64,000 nucleotides of DNA, taken from assembly GCF_001866645.1 (NCBI RefSeq), contig NZ_MLYP01000059.1, forward strand, positions 1 to 64,000, written 5' to 3'. The position numbers were made by a program, and so were the translations under genes. The notes below the pieces were generated by a model, which searched no databases, had not been told where the DNA came from, and saw only the letters and a program-made list of their open reading frames with translations. The stretch comes from Streptomyces colonosanans (lineage in GTDB: Bacteria > Actinomycetota > Actinomycetes > Streptomycetales > Streptomycetaceae). Shown one piece after another: positions 15,601-23,348 of the stretch (its first letter is position 1; each line of letters begins with the position of its first letter).

Positions 15601-15633
15601 AAGGGGCCCTCTCCACCGCGAGAGCGGCCCCTT
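15601..15633 (+). terminator. Terminator after nagF
   Basis: AAGGGGCC and GGCCCCTT enclose an inner CTCTC/GAGAG stem with one bulge, 40 bp after the nagF stop and immediately before the rph promoter. Confidence 0.7.
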
Positions 15634-15646
15634 CCCTCTGTACGGC

Positions 15647-15652
15647 TAGGCT
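15647..15652 (+). promoter_or_regulatory. TAGGCT -10 element of rph (leaderless)
   Basis: TAGGCT ends 7 nt before the rph ATG and no Shine-Dalgarno is visible, so the mRNA probably starts at or next to the start codon. Confidence 0.5.
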
Positions 15653-15659
15653 CGGGGCC

Positions 15660-16391
15660 ATGTCTCGAATCGACGGCCGCACCCCCGAACAGCTCCGCCC
15701 CATCACCATCGAGCGTGGCTGGAGCAAGCACGCCGAGGGCTCCGTCCTCGTCTCCTTCGGCGACACGAAGGTCTTCTGCACCGCCTCCGTCACCGAGGGC
15801 GTGCCGCGCTGGCGCAAGGGCAGCGGAGAGGGCTGGGTCACCGCCGAGTACGCCATGCTGCCCCGCTCCACCAACACCCGTGGCGACCGCGAGTCGGTCA
15901 AGGGCAAGATCGGCGGCCGTACCCACGAGATCAGCCGCCTCATCGGCCGCTCCCTGCGTGCCGTCGTCGACTACAAGGCGCTCGGCGAGAACACCATCGT
16001 CCTCGACTGCGACGTGCTCCAGGCGGACGGCGGCACCCGCACGGCGGCGATCACCGGCGCCTACGTGGCGCTGGCCGACGCGGTCGCCTGGGCCCAGCGC
16101 AAGAAGCTGGTGAAGGCCGGACGGCAGCCGCTGACCGGCACCGTCGCCGCCGTCTCCGTGGGCATCGTCGACGGCGTACCCCTCCTCGACCTGTGCTACG
16201 AGGAGGACGTCAGGGCCGAGACCGACATGAACGTGGTCTGCACCGGCGACGGCCGCTTCGTGGAGGTGCAGGGCACGGCGGAGGCGGCACCCTTCGACCG
16301 CAAGGAGCTGAACGCCCTCCTCGACCTGGCGGTGGCAGGCTGCGACCAGCTCGCGGAGATCCAGCGCACGGCCCTGGAGGCAACCCAGTAG
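15660..16391 (+). CDS. rph: Ribonuclease PH
   Basis: A 243-residue 3'-5' phosphorolytic exoribonuclease that trims tRNA 3' ends. The N-terminus MSRIDGRTPEQLRPITIERG, the GEGWVTAEYAMLPRSTNTR block, the RTHEISRLIGRSLRAVVD signature and DCDVLQADGGTRTAAITGA phosphate/RNA-binding motif are all intact. The C-terminal half has EVQGTAEAAPFDRKELNALLDLA. Length is standard. It is expressed from a TAGGCT promoter just after the nagF terminator. rdgB lies downstream, a common rph-rdgB association, here with a lipoprotein gene in between. Confidence 0.95.
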   Translation: MSRIDGRTPEQLRPITIERGWSKHAEGSVLVSFGDTKVFCTASVTEGVPRWRKGSGEGWVTAEYAMLPRSTNTRGDRESVKGKIGGRTHEISRLIGRSLRAVVDYKALGENTIVLDCDVLQADGGTRTAAITGAYVALADAVAWAQRKKLVKAGRQPLTGTVAAVSVGIVDGVPLLDLCYEEDVRAETDMNVVCTGDGRFVEVQGTAEAAPFDRKELNALLDLAVAGCDQLAEIQRTALEATQ

Positions 16392-16554
16392 GGCCGGAGC
16401 GGCGTTATTGGAGATAACTGCACGACCCGGGCCGGGGCGCACGGAAAACACCGTGCGCCCACCCGCGGTCGCGTACGACCATCGACACCGGGCGACCGGG
16501 CCGGCCGGCACGTCCACGGGAAGTGCAGCACCGTCACGGGGAGGGGACCGTTCC

Positions 16555-16953
16555 ATGGCCGCGCGCCACCGCCGCCGCACCGCCGCCACCGCACTCGTTA
16601 CCGTCGCCGTACTCGCCGCCATGGGCGCGAGCGCGGGCTGCGACGCCGTCAACAAGGCGATCGACTGCGTCCATACCGCCGACGCGATAGCCGACAGCGT
16701 CACCGGCCTGCAGCAGGCCGTCGAGGACGCGGCGAACGACCCGGCGCAGACCGACGAGTCTCTCGACTCCATCGAGAAGGACCTCGACAAGATCGGTGAC
16801 GCGACGGACGACGTGGACGTCAACAAGGCGGTCGACGGCCTCCGCAAGGCGGTCACCGGCGTCCGCGACGCCGTCGGAAACGGCGACCGCACACCCGACG
16901 TCGGCCCAGTGACCGATGCAGCGGGGGAACTGACGAAGGTGTGCACGCCGTAG
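16555..16953 (+). CDS. Putative exported lipoprotein, 132 aa
   Basis: Starts at ATG 16555 (GGGGAGGGG upstream). The N-terminus has several Arg (AARHRRRTAATA), a hydrophobic core and ASAGC, a lipobox-like cleavage site although the -3 residue is Ser rather than Leu. The mature part is acidic and helical (AIADSVTGLQQAVEDAANDP, SLDSIEKDLDKIGDATDD, VDVNKAVDGLRKAVTGVRDAV), suggesting a small helical bundle. Three cysteines remain after the signal. Function is unknown. It sits between rph and rdgB. Confidence 0.7.
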   Translation: MAARHRRRTAATALVTVAVLAAMGASAGCDAVNKAIDCVHTADAIADSVTGLQQAVEDAANDPAQTDESLDSIEKDLDKIGDATDDVDVNKAVDGLRKAVTGVRDAVGNGDRTPDVGPVTDAAGELTKVCTP

Positions 16954-16996
16954 GGCGGGGCGAAGCCGGTCCCGGCCCGTGCGGATACTGGTGGAC

Positions 16997-17599
16997 ATGA
17001 CCCGCCTGATCCTCGCCACACGCAACGCCGGAAAGATCGCCGAACTGAAGGCGATCCTCGCCGACGCGGGCCTCCCGCACGACCTGGTCGGCGCGGACGC
17101 CTACCCCGACATCCCCGACGTCAAGGAGACCGGCGTCACCTTCGCCGAGAACGCCCTCCTGAAGGCCCACGCGCTGGCCAAGGCGACGGGCCTGCCCGCG
17201 GTGGCAGACGACTCGGGTCTGTGCGTCGACGTCCTGAACGGCGCACCGGGCATCTTCTCCGCGCGCTGGGCGGGCGGGCACGGCGACGACAAGGCCAACC
17301 TGGACCTGCTCCTCGCCCAGATCGCGGACATCGACGACGCCCACCGGGGTGCCCACTTCGCCTGTGCGGCGGCCCTGGCCCTGCCGGACGGCACGGAACG
17401 CGTGGTCGAGGGTCAGCTGAGGGGCACCCTCCGCCACGCCCCGTACGGCACGAACGGCTTCGGCTACGACCCGATCCTGCAGCCGGAGGGCGAGAGCCGC
17501 ACCTGTGCGGAACTGGCCCCCGAGGAGAAGAACGCGATCAGCCACCGGGGGAAGGCGTTCCGCGCGCTGGTGCCGGTGGTGCGGGAACTGCTGGGCTGA
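16997..17599 (+). CDS. rdgB: RdgB/HAM1 non-canonical purine NTP pyrophosphatase
   Basis: A 200-residue enzyme that hydrolyses ITP, dITP and XTP to the monophosphates, keeping deaminated purines out of DNA and RNA. Family motifs are LATRNAGKIAELKAIL at the N-terminus, the VTFAENALLKAHA helix, ADDSGLCVDVLNGAPGIFSARWAG (metal and base pocket) and GTNGFGYDPI followed by AISHRGKAFR near the C-terminus. I used the ATG at 16997; the frame extends six codons upstream without homology. GATACT 8 nt before that ATG could be a -10 for leaderless expression. Confidence 0.95.
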   Translation: MTRLILATRNAGKIAELKAILADAGLPHDLVGADAYPDIPDVKETGVTFAENALLKAHALAKATGLPAVADDSGLCVDVLNGAPGIFSARWAGGHGDDKANLDLLLAQIADIDDAHRGAHFACAAALALPDGTERVVEGQLRGTLRHAPYGTNGFGYDPILQPEGESRTCAELAPEEKNAISHRGKAFRALVPVVRELLG

Positions 17600-17651
17600 G
17601 GCGCGGCAACCGAAAGGCCCGGTCCTCATGGACCGGGCCATCGCCGTCTTC

Positions 17652-17737
17652 TGGTGCGGCCGGTGGGACTCGAACCCACACGGGATTTCTCCCACGGGCA
17701 CCTAAAACCCGCGCGTATGCCATTTCGCCACGACCGC
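17652..17737 (-). tRNA. tRNA-Leu (anticodon TAG)
   Basis: The acceptor strands GCGGTCG (17737-17731) and CGGCCGC pair with one G-T. The anticodon stem CGGGT/GCCCG closes the loop TTTAGGT, anticodon TAG. A long variable arm typical of class II tRNAs and a GGTTCGAGTCC T-arm are present. The 3' CCA is encoded (17654-17652). Reads CUN leucine codons. Confidence 0.93.
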
Positions 17738-17879
17738 CCCCGAAACGGACAATTGATCGTCCTGCGCCGTTTCGTGTCGCTCAGTGTACGGGGGAGCCCG
17801 TGCGTCCCGGGGCGCCCCCGCCCCCACGGCAGACCATGACACCGCCCGCGTCGGGCAGTTCGGCGCGAGGCGCGCGCCC

Positions 17880-18200
17880 TCAGTGCCCCGACGTCATCTT
17901 CAGCCCCACCACGGACACCAGCAGCAGAGCCACGAAGAAGATCCGTGCGGGGGTCGCGGGCTCGCCGAGTACGGCCATGCCCAGCACCGCTGCCCCTGCC
18001 GCGCCTATGCCCACCCAGACCCCGTACGCCGTACCGATGGGCAGGGACTTCGCGGAGTACGACAGCAGGAGCATGCTCGCGACGATGCCCGCACCGGTGG
18101 CCAGGCTCGGCCAGAGGCGGGTGAAGCCATCGGTGTACTTCATGCCGATCGACCACGCGACCTCGAGCAGGCCGGCGACGACGAGCAGGACCCAGGCCAT
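17880..18200 (-). CDS. gdx: SMR-family guanidinium exporter (Gdx/SugE type)
   Basis: A 106-residue four-helix small multidrug resistance protein. The essential Glu13 is in LLEVAWSIGMKYTDGFTR, and this motif plus GTAYGVWVGIGAAGAAVLG is of the SugE/Gdx branch rather than EmrE. Gdx proteins are proton-coupled guanidinium exporters that act as dual-topology dimers. The identification is strengthened by a guanidine-III riboswitch-like sequence 33 nt upstream of the ATG. The ribosome site GGAGGT (plus 18207-18212) precedes the ATG at 18200. Confidence 0.9.
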   Translation of the reverse strand: MAWVLLVVAGLLEVAWSIGMKYTDGFTRLWPSLATGAGIVASMLLLSYSAKSLPIGTAYGVWVGIGAAGAAVLGMAVLGEPATPARIFFVALLLVSVVGLKMTSGH

Positions 18201-18233
18201 GACGGCACCTCCATGTTTCCGTGCAACGGGGGT

Positions 18234-18274
18234 GCGTCGTCTTTGCGGTCCCGGTACGGCGCGTCTCGTCGGGG
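18234..18274 (-). promoter_or_regulatory. Guanidine-III (ykkC-III) riboswitch
   Basis: On the minus strand the 41 nt run CCCCGACGAG, then ACGCGCCGTACCGGG, then a loop ending AAAGACGACGC. The conserved ACGAG, GCGCCGTACC and AAGACG of ykkC-III RNAs are all present in order with the same spacing (one nt shorter than the Thermobifida fusca aptamer as I recall it). CCCG can pair with CGGG to form the class III pseudoknot. The P1 helix GCGCCGT/ACGACGC has one C-A mismatch. It ends 22 nt before the gdx Shine-Dalgarno, consistent with translational control by guanidine. Confidence 0.75.
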
Positions 18275-18321
18275 CCCTCGCGGGGCTCGTCCAACGTAAC
18301 AACGCGCGGCGAGGAAATGAC

Positions 18322-18357
18322 GAAAGGGGCTGGTGACAAGGGTCACCAGCCCCTTTC
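18322..18357 (-). terminator. Terminator of the GroES-like gene
   Basis: A perfect 16-bp stem (GAAAGGGGCTGGTGAC and its complement) with a 4-nt loop lies 9 bp past the GroES-like stop on the minus strand and ends in a TTTC. Confidence 0.85.
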
Positions 18358-18366
18358 TCCAACGAA

Positions 18367-18708
18367 TTACAGGTACAGCCCCGTGGAGTCCTCCGACCCC
18401 TCGAAGCGGTCCGCCGCCACGGCGTGCAGGTCGCGTTCGCGCATCAGGACGTACGCGGTCCCGCGCACCTCGACCTCGGCGCGGTCCTCCGGGTCGTACA
18501 GGACCCGGTCGCCCACCTCCACGGTCCGCACGTTCTGCCCGACCGCGACGACCTCGGCCCAGGCGAGGCGCCGGCCGACGGCCGCGGTCGCGGGGATCAG
18601 GATGCCGCCTCCGGAGCGGCGCTCGCCCTCGGCGGCGTCCTGCCGTACGAGCACGCGGTCGTGCAGCATCCGGATGGGCAACTTGTCGTGGTGGGTCTTC
18701 TCGCTCAC
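18367..18708 (-). CDS. GroES-family chaperonin-like protein
   Basis: A 113-residue protein with the GroES/Cpn10 beta-barrel: LPIRMLHDRVLVRQDAAEGE at the start, SGGGILIPATA, WAEVVAVGQNVRTVEVGDRVLYDPE and AYVLMRERDLHAV. It lacks a groEL partner and differs from canonical GroES in the mobile loop and the C-terminus (RFEGSEDSTGLYL), so it is a divergent paralogue. Such orphan 'GroES family chaperonins' recur in Streptomyces; their client or partner is unknown. No paired gene is apparent. Confidence 0.85.
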   Translation of the reverse strand: MSEKTHHDKLPIRMLHDRVLVRQDAAEGERRSGGGILIPATAAVGRRLAWAEVVAVGQNVRTVEVGDRVLYDPEDRAEVEVRGTAYVLMRERDLHAVAADRFEGSEDSTGLYL

Positions 18709-18751
18709 GCCCCGAACCTACCTGTCCTCGACGGCTTCGCGCGCCCCCGGG

Positions 18752-19090
18752 TCAGTCCTTGCGCCGCCGGGAGCTCAGGGCGAACAGCCCCGCGACCCCG
18801 ACCACGACCATGGCCGCGGGCACGATGCGCTCCAGCCGCGGCGCGCCCTCCTCCGTGACCAGCTGCCTCTTGGCCTGGCCGACGAGCCGCGTGATGCCGA
18901 CGTCCATCCGTGCGAGCGTGTGGTCGACCCGGGAGGCGACCTTGGCCTTGGCATCCCCGACGATCGTCTTCGGGTGCACCCGGACGCCGATCTCGTCGAG
19001 CGTCTCGGCGAGTGCTTCGCGGCGGCGCTTGATGTCCGCCTCGATCTGCGCCGGAGTTCTGGTGTCCGGTGTGCTCGACGTGTCCGCCAC
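18752..19090 (-). CDS. DUF3618 protein, C-terminal membrane anchor
   Basis: A 112-residue protein with the DUF3618 signature TPAQIEADIKRRREALAETLDEIGVRVHPK, then a helical stretch including VDHTLARMD and a C-terminal hydrophobic helix (IVPAAMVVVGVAGLFALSS) followed by RRRKD. The topology suggests a cytoplasmic amphipathic region anchored by a C-terminal helix. These proteins often occur near phage-holin-like or stress proteins, and the function is unknown. It is divergent from bcp. Confidence 0.85.
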   Translation of the reverse strand: MADTSSTPDTRTPAQIEADIKRRREALAETLDEIGVRVHPKTIVGDAKAKVASRVDHTLARMDVGITRLVGQAKRQLVTEEGAPRLERIVPAAMVVVGVAGLFALSSRRRKD

Positions 19091-19240
19091 CGCGCTTCCT
19101 CCGTGGTCGTTTGCGACGTGTTCCGTGCAATTCCTGCATCTGTGGTCGACAGTCTGTCAGCTTCGTGCCGAACGCACTCCTCGGCACCCCTGCGGAGCGA
19201 CCGGAGCAGCCTGCTGCCCAGGCGGGCAGCGGCCGGGCAC

Positions 19241-19246
19241 TAGGCT
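19241..19246 (+). promoter_or_regulatory. TAGGCT -10 element upstream of bcp
   Basis: TAGGCT 35 nt before the bcp ATG, giving a leader of about 28 nt. Confidence 0.4.
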
Positions 19247-19281
19247 CGTCGGGTAACCCGCCCCTGCCCTGTGAGGTACCG

Positions 19282-19749
19282 ATGAGCGAGCGACTCCAGC
19301 CCGGCGACACCGCCCCCGCCTTCACTCTGCCGGACGCCGACGGCAACCAGGTCTCCCTGGCCGACCGCAGGGGCCGCAAGACCATCGTCTACTTCTACCC
19401 GGCCGCGTTGACCCCGGGCTGCACCAAGCAGGCGTGCGACTTCACGGACAACCTGGAACTGCTGGCGGGGGCCGGCTACGACGTCATCGGTATCTCCCCG
19501 GACAAGCCGGAGAAGCTCGCGAAGTTCCGTGAGAAGGAGTCCCTGAAGGTCACCCTGCTCGCCGACCCCGACAAGAAGGTCCTGGAGGCGTACGGCGCGT
19601 TCGGTGAGAAGAAGCTCTACGGCAAGACGGTCGTCGGTGTCATCCGCTCCACGGTGATCGTGGACGAGGAGGGCCGGGTCGAGCGCGCCCTGTACAACGT
19701 GAAGGCGACCGGCCACGCGGCGAAGATCATCAAGGACCTGGGCATCTGA
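19282..19749 (+). CDS. bcp: Thioredoxin-dependent thiol peroxidase (Bcp/PrxQ)
   Basis: A 155-residue peroxiredoxin of the BCP/PrxQ group that reduces hydroperoxides with thioredoxin. The peroxidatic Cys47 is in YFYPAALTPGCTKQAC, and the resolving Cys52 five residues later marks the atypical 2-Cys PrxQ type. The Thr before Pro-Gly-Cys and the Arg of GVIRSTVIVDEEG complete the active site. Length is normal. It stands alone with a bidirectional terminator behind it shared with the PBP gene. Confidence 0.94.
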   Translation: MSERLQPGDTAPAFTLPDADGNQVSLADRRGRKTIVYFYPAALTPGCTKQACDFTDNLELLAGAGYDVIGISPDKPEKLAKFREKESLKVTLLADPDKKVLEAYGAFGEKKLYGKTVVGVIRSTVIVDEEGRVERALYNVKATGHAAKIIKDLGI

Positions 19750-19802
19750 AAGACCCGGGCATCAGAGGGGTCCCGCGACGACCCGAGCGTCCCTCCCGTG
19801 CG

Positions 19803-19838
19803 AACGGCCCGCACCGGTTCGATCCGGTGCGGGCCGTT
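19803..19838. terminator. Bidirectional terminator between bcp and PBP gene
   Basis: AACGGCCCGCACCGG (19803-19817) is perfectly complementary to 19824-19838 around a 6-nt loop, between two convergent genes; TTT follows on the plus side. Confidence 0.8.
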
Positions 19839-19873
19839 TCACGTGCGGGGGGAGGGGGAGTTCGGGGCCCGTT

Positions 19874-22345
19874 CTAGTGCTTCGGGCTCAGCAGGCCCAG
19901 GCCACCTGCCCCGCCCGTCGTACCGCCCGTGCCCGTTGTACCGCCCCCGCCCGTCGTACCGCCCCCGCCCGTCGTACCGCTCGTTCCGGTGGTGCCCCCG
20001 GTGCCGGTCGTTCCCCCGGACCAGGGGGTGCCCCCAGTGCCGGGCGTGCCGGGCGTGCCGCCTGTTCCGGGGGTGCCTCCGGTGTCCGGCGTGCCGCCCG
20101 TCCCGGTGGGGTCGCCGGTACCCAGGGCGCCCCCGGCTCCCGTCGCGCCGCCCGTGTCCGTGCCCCCGGTGCCGGTCGTGCCGCCCGTCCGAGAGGCGCC
20201 GCCGTCCGTCCTTCCCTGGCTGTTCCGCTCGCCCGTCGAGCCGCCGTCGTCCTCGTCGTACGGGTCCTCGCCCAGGTACTCGTCCTCGGGGTCCCCGGGC
20301 TCCTCGGTCTGCTCCGCCCCGGCCTGAAGACGCAGGTCGAAGTCCTTCACCGGCTTGTTCTGCAGAGCCTGCCTGGTGTACTGCGCCCAGATCTGCGCGG
20401 GCGCGCCGCCGCCGTTGATGCGGGCCAGGCCCATCGAGTTGTACAGCGACTCGTGCTTGCCCGAGTCGGGGTTCTGGCCCATCACCGCGACCACCGTCGC
20501 CAGATCCGGGGTGTAGCCCGCGAACCAGGCGGCCTGGTCCTCCTCCGCCGTGCCCGTCTTGCCGGCGGCGGGCCGGCCGGCGTCCTGTGCGGCGGTCGCG
20601 GTGCCGTTGTCCACCACGCTCTGCAGCATGACCGTGGTCGTGTCCGCCGCCATGCGGCCCACGGCCTCCCGCGTCTGCCGCCGGGGCAGCTGGACGTCCT
20701 CCGTGCCGCCCTTGGAGATTTTCTCGATCAGGGTGTACGGGACGTACTTGCCGTGGTTGGCGAGCGTCGCGTAGGCCTGCGCCATGTCGAGGACGCTCGC
20801 GGTGGCCGTGCCGAGCGCCATCGAGGGGGACGGGTACAGTTCGGGCGTGCTCTTCGGCAGACCGAGGTCGATGGCGGTCTGCTTGACCTTGGTCGGGCCG
20901 ACGTCCACCGCCATCTGCGCGTACACGGCGTTCACCGACCTGTCCGTGGCCTCGCGGACGCTGATGTCGCCGTACGAGCGGCCGTCCTCGTTCTCGGGCG
21001 CGTACGGCGTGCCGCTCCAGCCCTCCACGGGACGCTCGTTCGTGCCGTCGTACACCGTGTTCGGGGTGATCGTCTCGCCGTACTGCGTCTCGGAGAAGTG
21101 CTCCACGGCCGAGGTGAACACGAACGGCTTGAAGGTCGAGCCGACCTGGTAGTCGCGGCGGGTCGCGTTGTTGACGTACTGCTTCGTGTAGTCGATGCCG
21201 CCGTACATCGCGACGACCTTGCCGGTGGCCGGGTCGATGGAGACGCCGCCCGCGCGGACGTAGTTGTCGGCCTTCCGGTTCTTCTTGTCGAGTTTGCTCA
21301 TCACCTGGTCGTCGACGGCCTTGACGAAGGCGTCCTGCGCGGGCTTCTGCAGGGTGGTGGTGATGCGGTAGCCGCCGCCGCTCAGGGTGTCCTCGTCGAG
21401 GATCTGCTGGGAGGTGAGGTAGCCCTTGATCGCCTCGACCAGGTAGCCGCGCTGACCGTTCATGCCGGCCCCGGACACCTGCTGCCCGGGCGCGGGGAAC
21501 GTCACCTTCTGCCGCTCGGCCTGGCTGAGCCAGTGCTTCTTGACCATGCCGTCGAGCACGTAGTTCCAGCGGGACACTGCCGACGCCTTGTTCTCGGGGT
21601 GGGCGACCACGTCGTACTCGCTCGGCGCGTTCAGCAGGGCGGCGAGGTACGCACTCTGGCCGACCGTGAGGTCCTTCGCGTCGACGCCGTAGTACGCGTG
21701 TGCGGCGGCCTGGATGCCGTACGCGTTGCGGCCGAAGTAGCTGGTGTTGAGGTAGCCCTCGAGGATCTCGGCCTTGCTCTTCTCGCGGTCCAGCTTGATC
21801 GCGATGAAGAACTCCTTCGCCTTCCGGGTGAGGGTCTGCTCCTGGCCCAGGTAGTAGTTCTTCACATACTGCTGGGTGATGGTCGAGCCGGACTGCTTGC
21901 CCTTGCCGGTGGCCGTCTTCCAGGCGGCGCGGATCATCGCCTTCGGGTCGACGGCGGACTCGGTGTAGAAGTCGCGGTCCTCGGCGGCGAGCGCCGCGTG
22001 CTGGGCGTGCTGGGAGATCTGCGCGAGCGGCACGATCTCGCGGTTGACCGAGCCGTCGCGGGCCAGTTCGCTGCCGTCCGCGTACAGGTACACGTTGCTC
22101 TGCTTGAGAGCCGCCGCGTTCGCCGCCGGGATCTGGACCAAGTAGTAGCCCAGCGCGAGCAGGCCGGCCAGGAGCATGACCCCGATCACGAAGGCGCCGA
22201 GCGTCATACGCCAGGTGGGGATCAGCCGGCGCCATCCTGTGCGCCCAGGCCGCTTCGGCCTCTCGCCGGGGGAGGAACCGGGAGCCGCGGGGTGCGGCTC
22301 TGTGGACGCCTCGCCCGGGCTGCTTCGCTGCGCCTCATCGCTCAT
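19874..22345 (-). CDS. Class A penicillin-binding protein (GT51 + transpeptidase)
   Basis: An 823-residue bifunctional peptidoglycan synthase. A Pro/Ser-rich cytoplasmic tail, one membrane helix (~residues 50-72), then the glycosyltransferase domain with ALAAEDRDFYTES (catalytic Glu near 120) and GGSTITQQYVKN. The transpeptidase has STFK (Ser ~402), the SVN motif in DRSVNAVYAQ and KTGTAEED near 595. After the catalytic domains comes an acidic linker (EEPGDPEDEYLGEDPYDEDDG) and a ~100-residue low-complexity Gly-Thr/Gly-Pro tail. GGGAG precedes the ATG. Such extracellular Gly/Thr tails occur in several actinobacterial PBPs, perhaps as wall-spanning spacers. Confidence 0.94.
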   Translation of the reverse strand: MSDEAQRSSPGEASTEPHPAAPGSSPGERPKRPGRTGWRRLIPTWRMTLGAFVIGVMLLAGLLALGYYLVQIPAANAAALKQSNVYLYADGSELARDGSVNREIVPLAQISQHAQHAALAAEDRDFYTESAVDPKAMIRAAWKTATGKGKQSGSTITQQYVKNYYLGQEQTLTRKAKEFFIAIKLDREKSKAEILEGYLNTSYFGRNAYGIQAAAHAYYGVDAKDLTVGQSAYLAALLNAPSEYDVVAHPENKASAVSRWNYVLDGMVKKHWLSQAERQKVTFPAPGQQVSGAGMNGQRGYLVEAIKGYLTSQQILDEDTLSGGGYRITTTLQKPAQDAFVKAVDDQVMSKLDKKNRKADNYVRAGGVSIDPATGKVVAMYGGIDYTKQYVNNATRRDYQVGSTFKPFVFTSAVEHFSETQYGETITPNTVYDGTNERPVEGWSGTPYAPENEDGRSYGDISVREATDRSVNAVYAQMAVDVGPTKVKQTAIDLGLPKSTPELYPSPSMALGTATASVLDMAQAYATLANHGKYVPYTLIEKISKGGTEDVQLPRRQTREAVGRMAADTTTVMLQSVVDNGTATAAQDAGRPAAGKTGTAEEDQAAWFAGYTPDLATVVAVMGQNPDSGKHESLYNSMGLARINGGGAPAQIWAQYTRQALQNKPVKDFDLRLQAGAEQTEEPGDPEDEYLGEDPYDEDDGGSTGERNSQGRTDGGASRTGGTTGTGGTDTGGATGAGGALGTGDPTGTGGTPDTGGTPGTGGTPGTPGTGGTPWSGGTTGTGGTTGTSGTTGGGGTTGGGGTTGTGGTTGGAGGLGLLSPKH
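19877..20200 (-). repeat. Gly-Thr rich repeat tail of the PBP
   Basis: About 100 codons of GGT, GTG and GTP units (for example GTGGTPGTPGTGGTP), forming an imperfect tandem repeat at the DNA level. It is a slippage-prone stretch, so copy number may vary between strains. Confidence 0.8.
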
Positions 22346-22502
22346 CGTGGTGCCGGACTCCCGTTTCGCGTCGTATGTTCCCGTACGCCCTCGAACGCCA
22401 TCTGCGTCCCTCTGATTGAAGACTGTCCCACCAAGTGATCCGTTCCCGGCACGAGGGACATGTCGCGCGGAAAACGTGTGGTACGCCACTTGCGCGGCAC
22501 GC

Positions 22503-22508
22503 TAGGCT
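22503..22508 (+). promoter_or_regulatory. TAGGCT -10 element of the ABC exporter operon
   Basis: TAGGCT 39 nt before the first ABC permease start (GTG 22548). Confidence 0.4.
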
Positions 22509-22547
22509 CCTGCGCTTCGCCCAGCATGCGCCGAAGGAGGGTTGACC

Positions 22548-23348
22548 GTGGGGACAGGACGGTTGTACGCCGCCGTCGCCGCCGGTGGCTTCCGGCGGTA
22601 CGCGACCTATCGAACCGCGACCGCGGCGGGAGTGTTCACCAACACAGTATTCGGGGTCATCTTGGCGTACACGTACCTCGCCCTGTGGCAGGAGCGGCCC
22701 CATCTCGGGGGGTACGACGAGGCGCAGGCGTTGACGTACGTGTGGATCGGGCAGGCGCTGCTCGTGGCGGTCTCGGTGATGGGCGGCGGCTTCGAGGACG
22801 AGCTGATGGAGCGCATCCGTACAGGTGACATCGCGATCGATCTGTACCGGCCCGCCGATCTGCAGTTGTGGTGGCTGGCCGGGGACTTGGGCCGGGCCCT
22901 GTTCCAGCTGCTGGCCCGGGGCGTGGCCCCGATGGTGGCCGGCGTGCTCCTCTTCCCGCTCGCCCTGCCCACCCGTCCGTTGACCTGGCTGGCCTTCCTG
23001 GCCGCCGTGACGCTCGCCGTGGTGGTGAGCTTCGCGATCCGCTTCCTGGTCGCGCTCTCCGCGTTCTGGCTGCTGGACGGGACGGGCGTCGCCCAGATCT
23101 CGTGGATCACGGCGACCTTCTGCTCGGGGATGCTGCTGCCGCTCAACGTCTTCCCCGGCGCGCTCGGCGAGATCGTCCGCGCGCTGCCCTGGGCGTCGCT
23201 GATCCAGGCGCCCGCGGACATCCTGCTGGGCGCGGCGGATCCGCTGCCCGTGTTCGCCCGTCAGTTGGCGTGGGCCGCGGCGCTGCTGGCGGCCGGGCGG
23301 ATGCTCCAGTCGGTGGCGACACGGCGGGTGGTGGTCCAGGGTGGCTGA
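22548..23348 (+). CDS. ABC-2 type permease, subunit 1
   Basis: A 266-residue polytopic protein with about six hydrophobic segments, of the ABC-2 permease type related to viologen/daunorubicin exporter permeases (DUF990-like). AAGGAGG is 7 nt from the GTG at 22548; an in-frame TTG at 22542 is too close to that site. Motifs such as FRRYATYRTATAAGVFTNTVFG at the N-terminus and GDIAIDLYRPADLQLWWLA in the cytoplasmic loop are shared with this group. Overlaps the next permease by 8 bp, and the third gene encodes the ATPase, so the three make a heterodimeric exporter. Confidence 0.85.
   Translation: MGTGRLYAAVAAGGFRRYATYRTATAAGVFTNTVFGVILAYTYLALWQERPHLGGYDEAQALTYVWIGQALLVAVSVMGGGFEDELMERIRTGDIAIDLYRPADLQLWWLAGDLGRALFQLLARGVAPMVAGVLLFPLALPTRPLTWLAFLAAVTLAVVVSFAIRFLVALSAFWLLDGTGVAQISWITATFCSGMLLPLNVFPGALGEIVRALPWASLIQAPADILLGAADPLPVFARQLAWAAALLAAGRMLQSVATRRVVVQGG

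Noticed and set aside
19877..22438. 853-codon plus-strand frame opposite the PBP
   Set aside because: Antisense of a class A PBP with all catalytic motifs intact.
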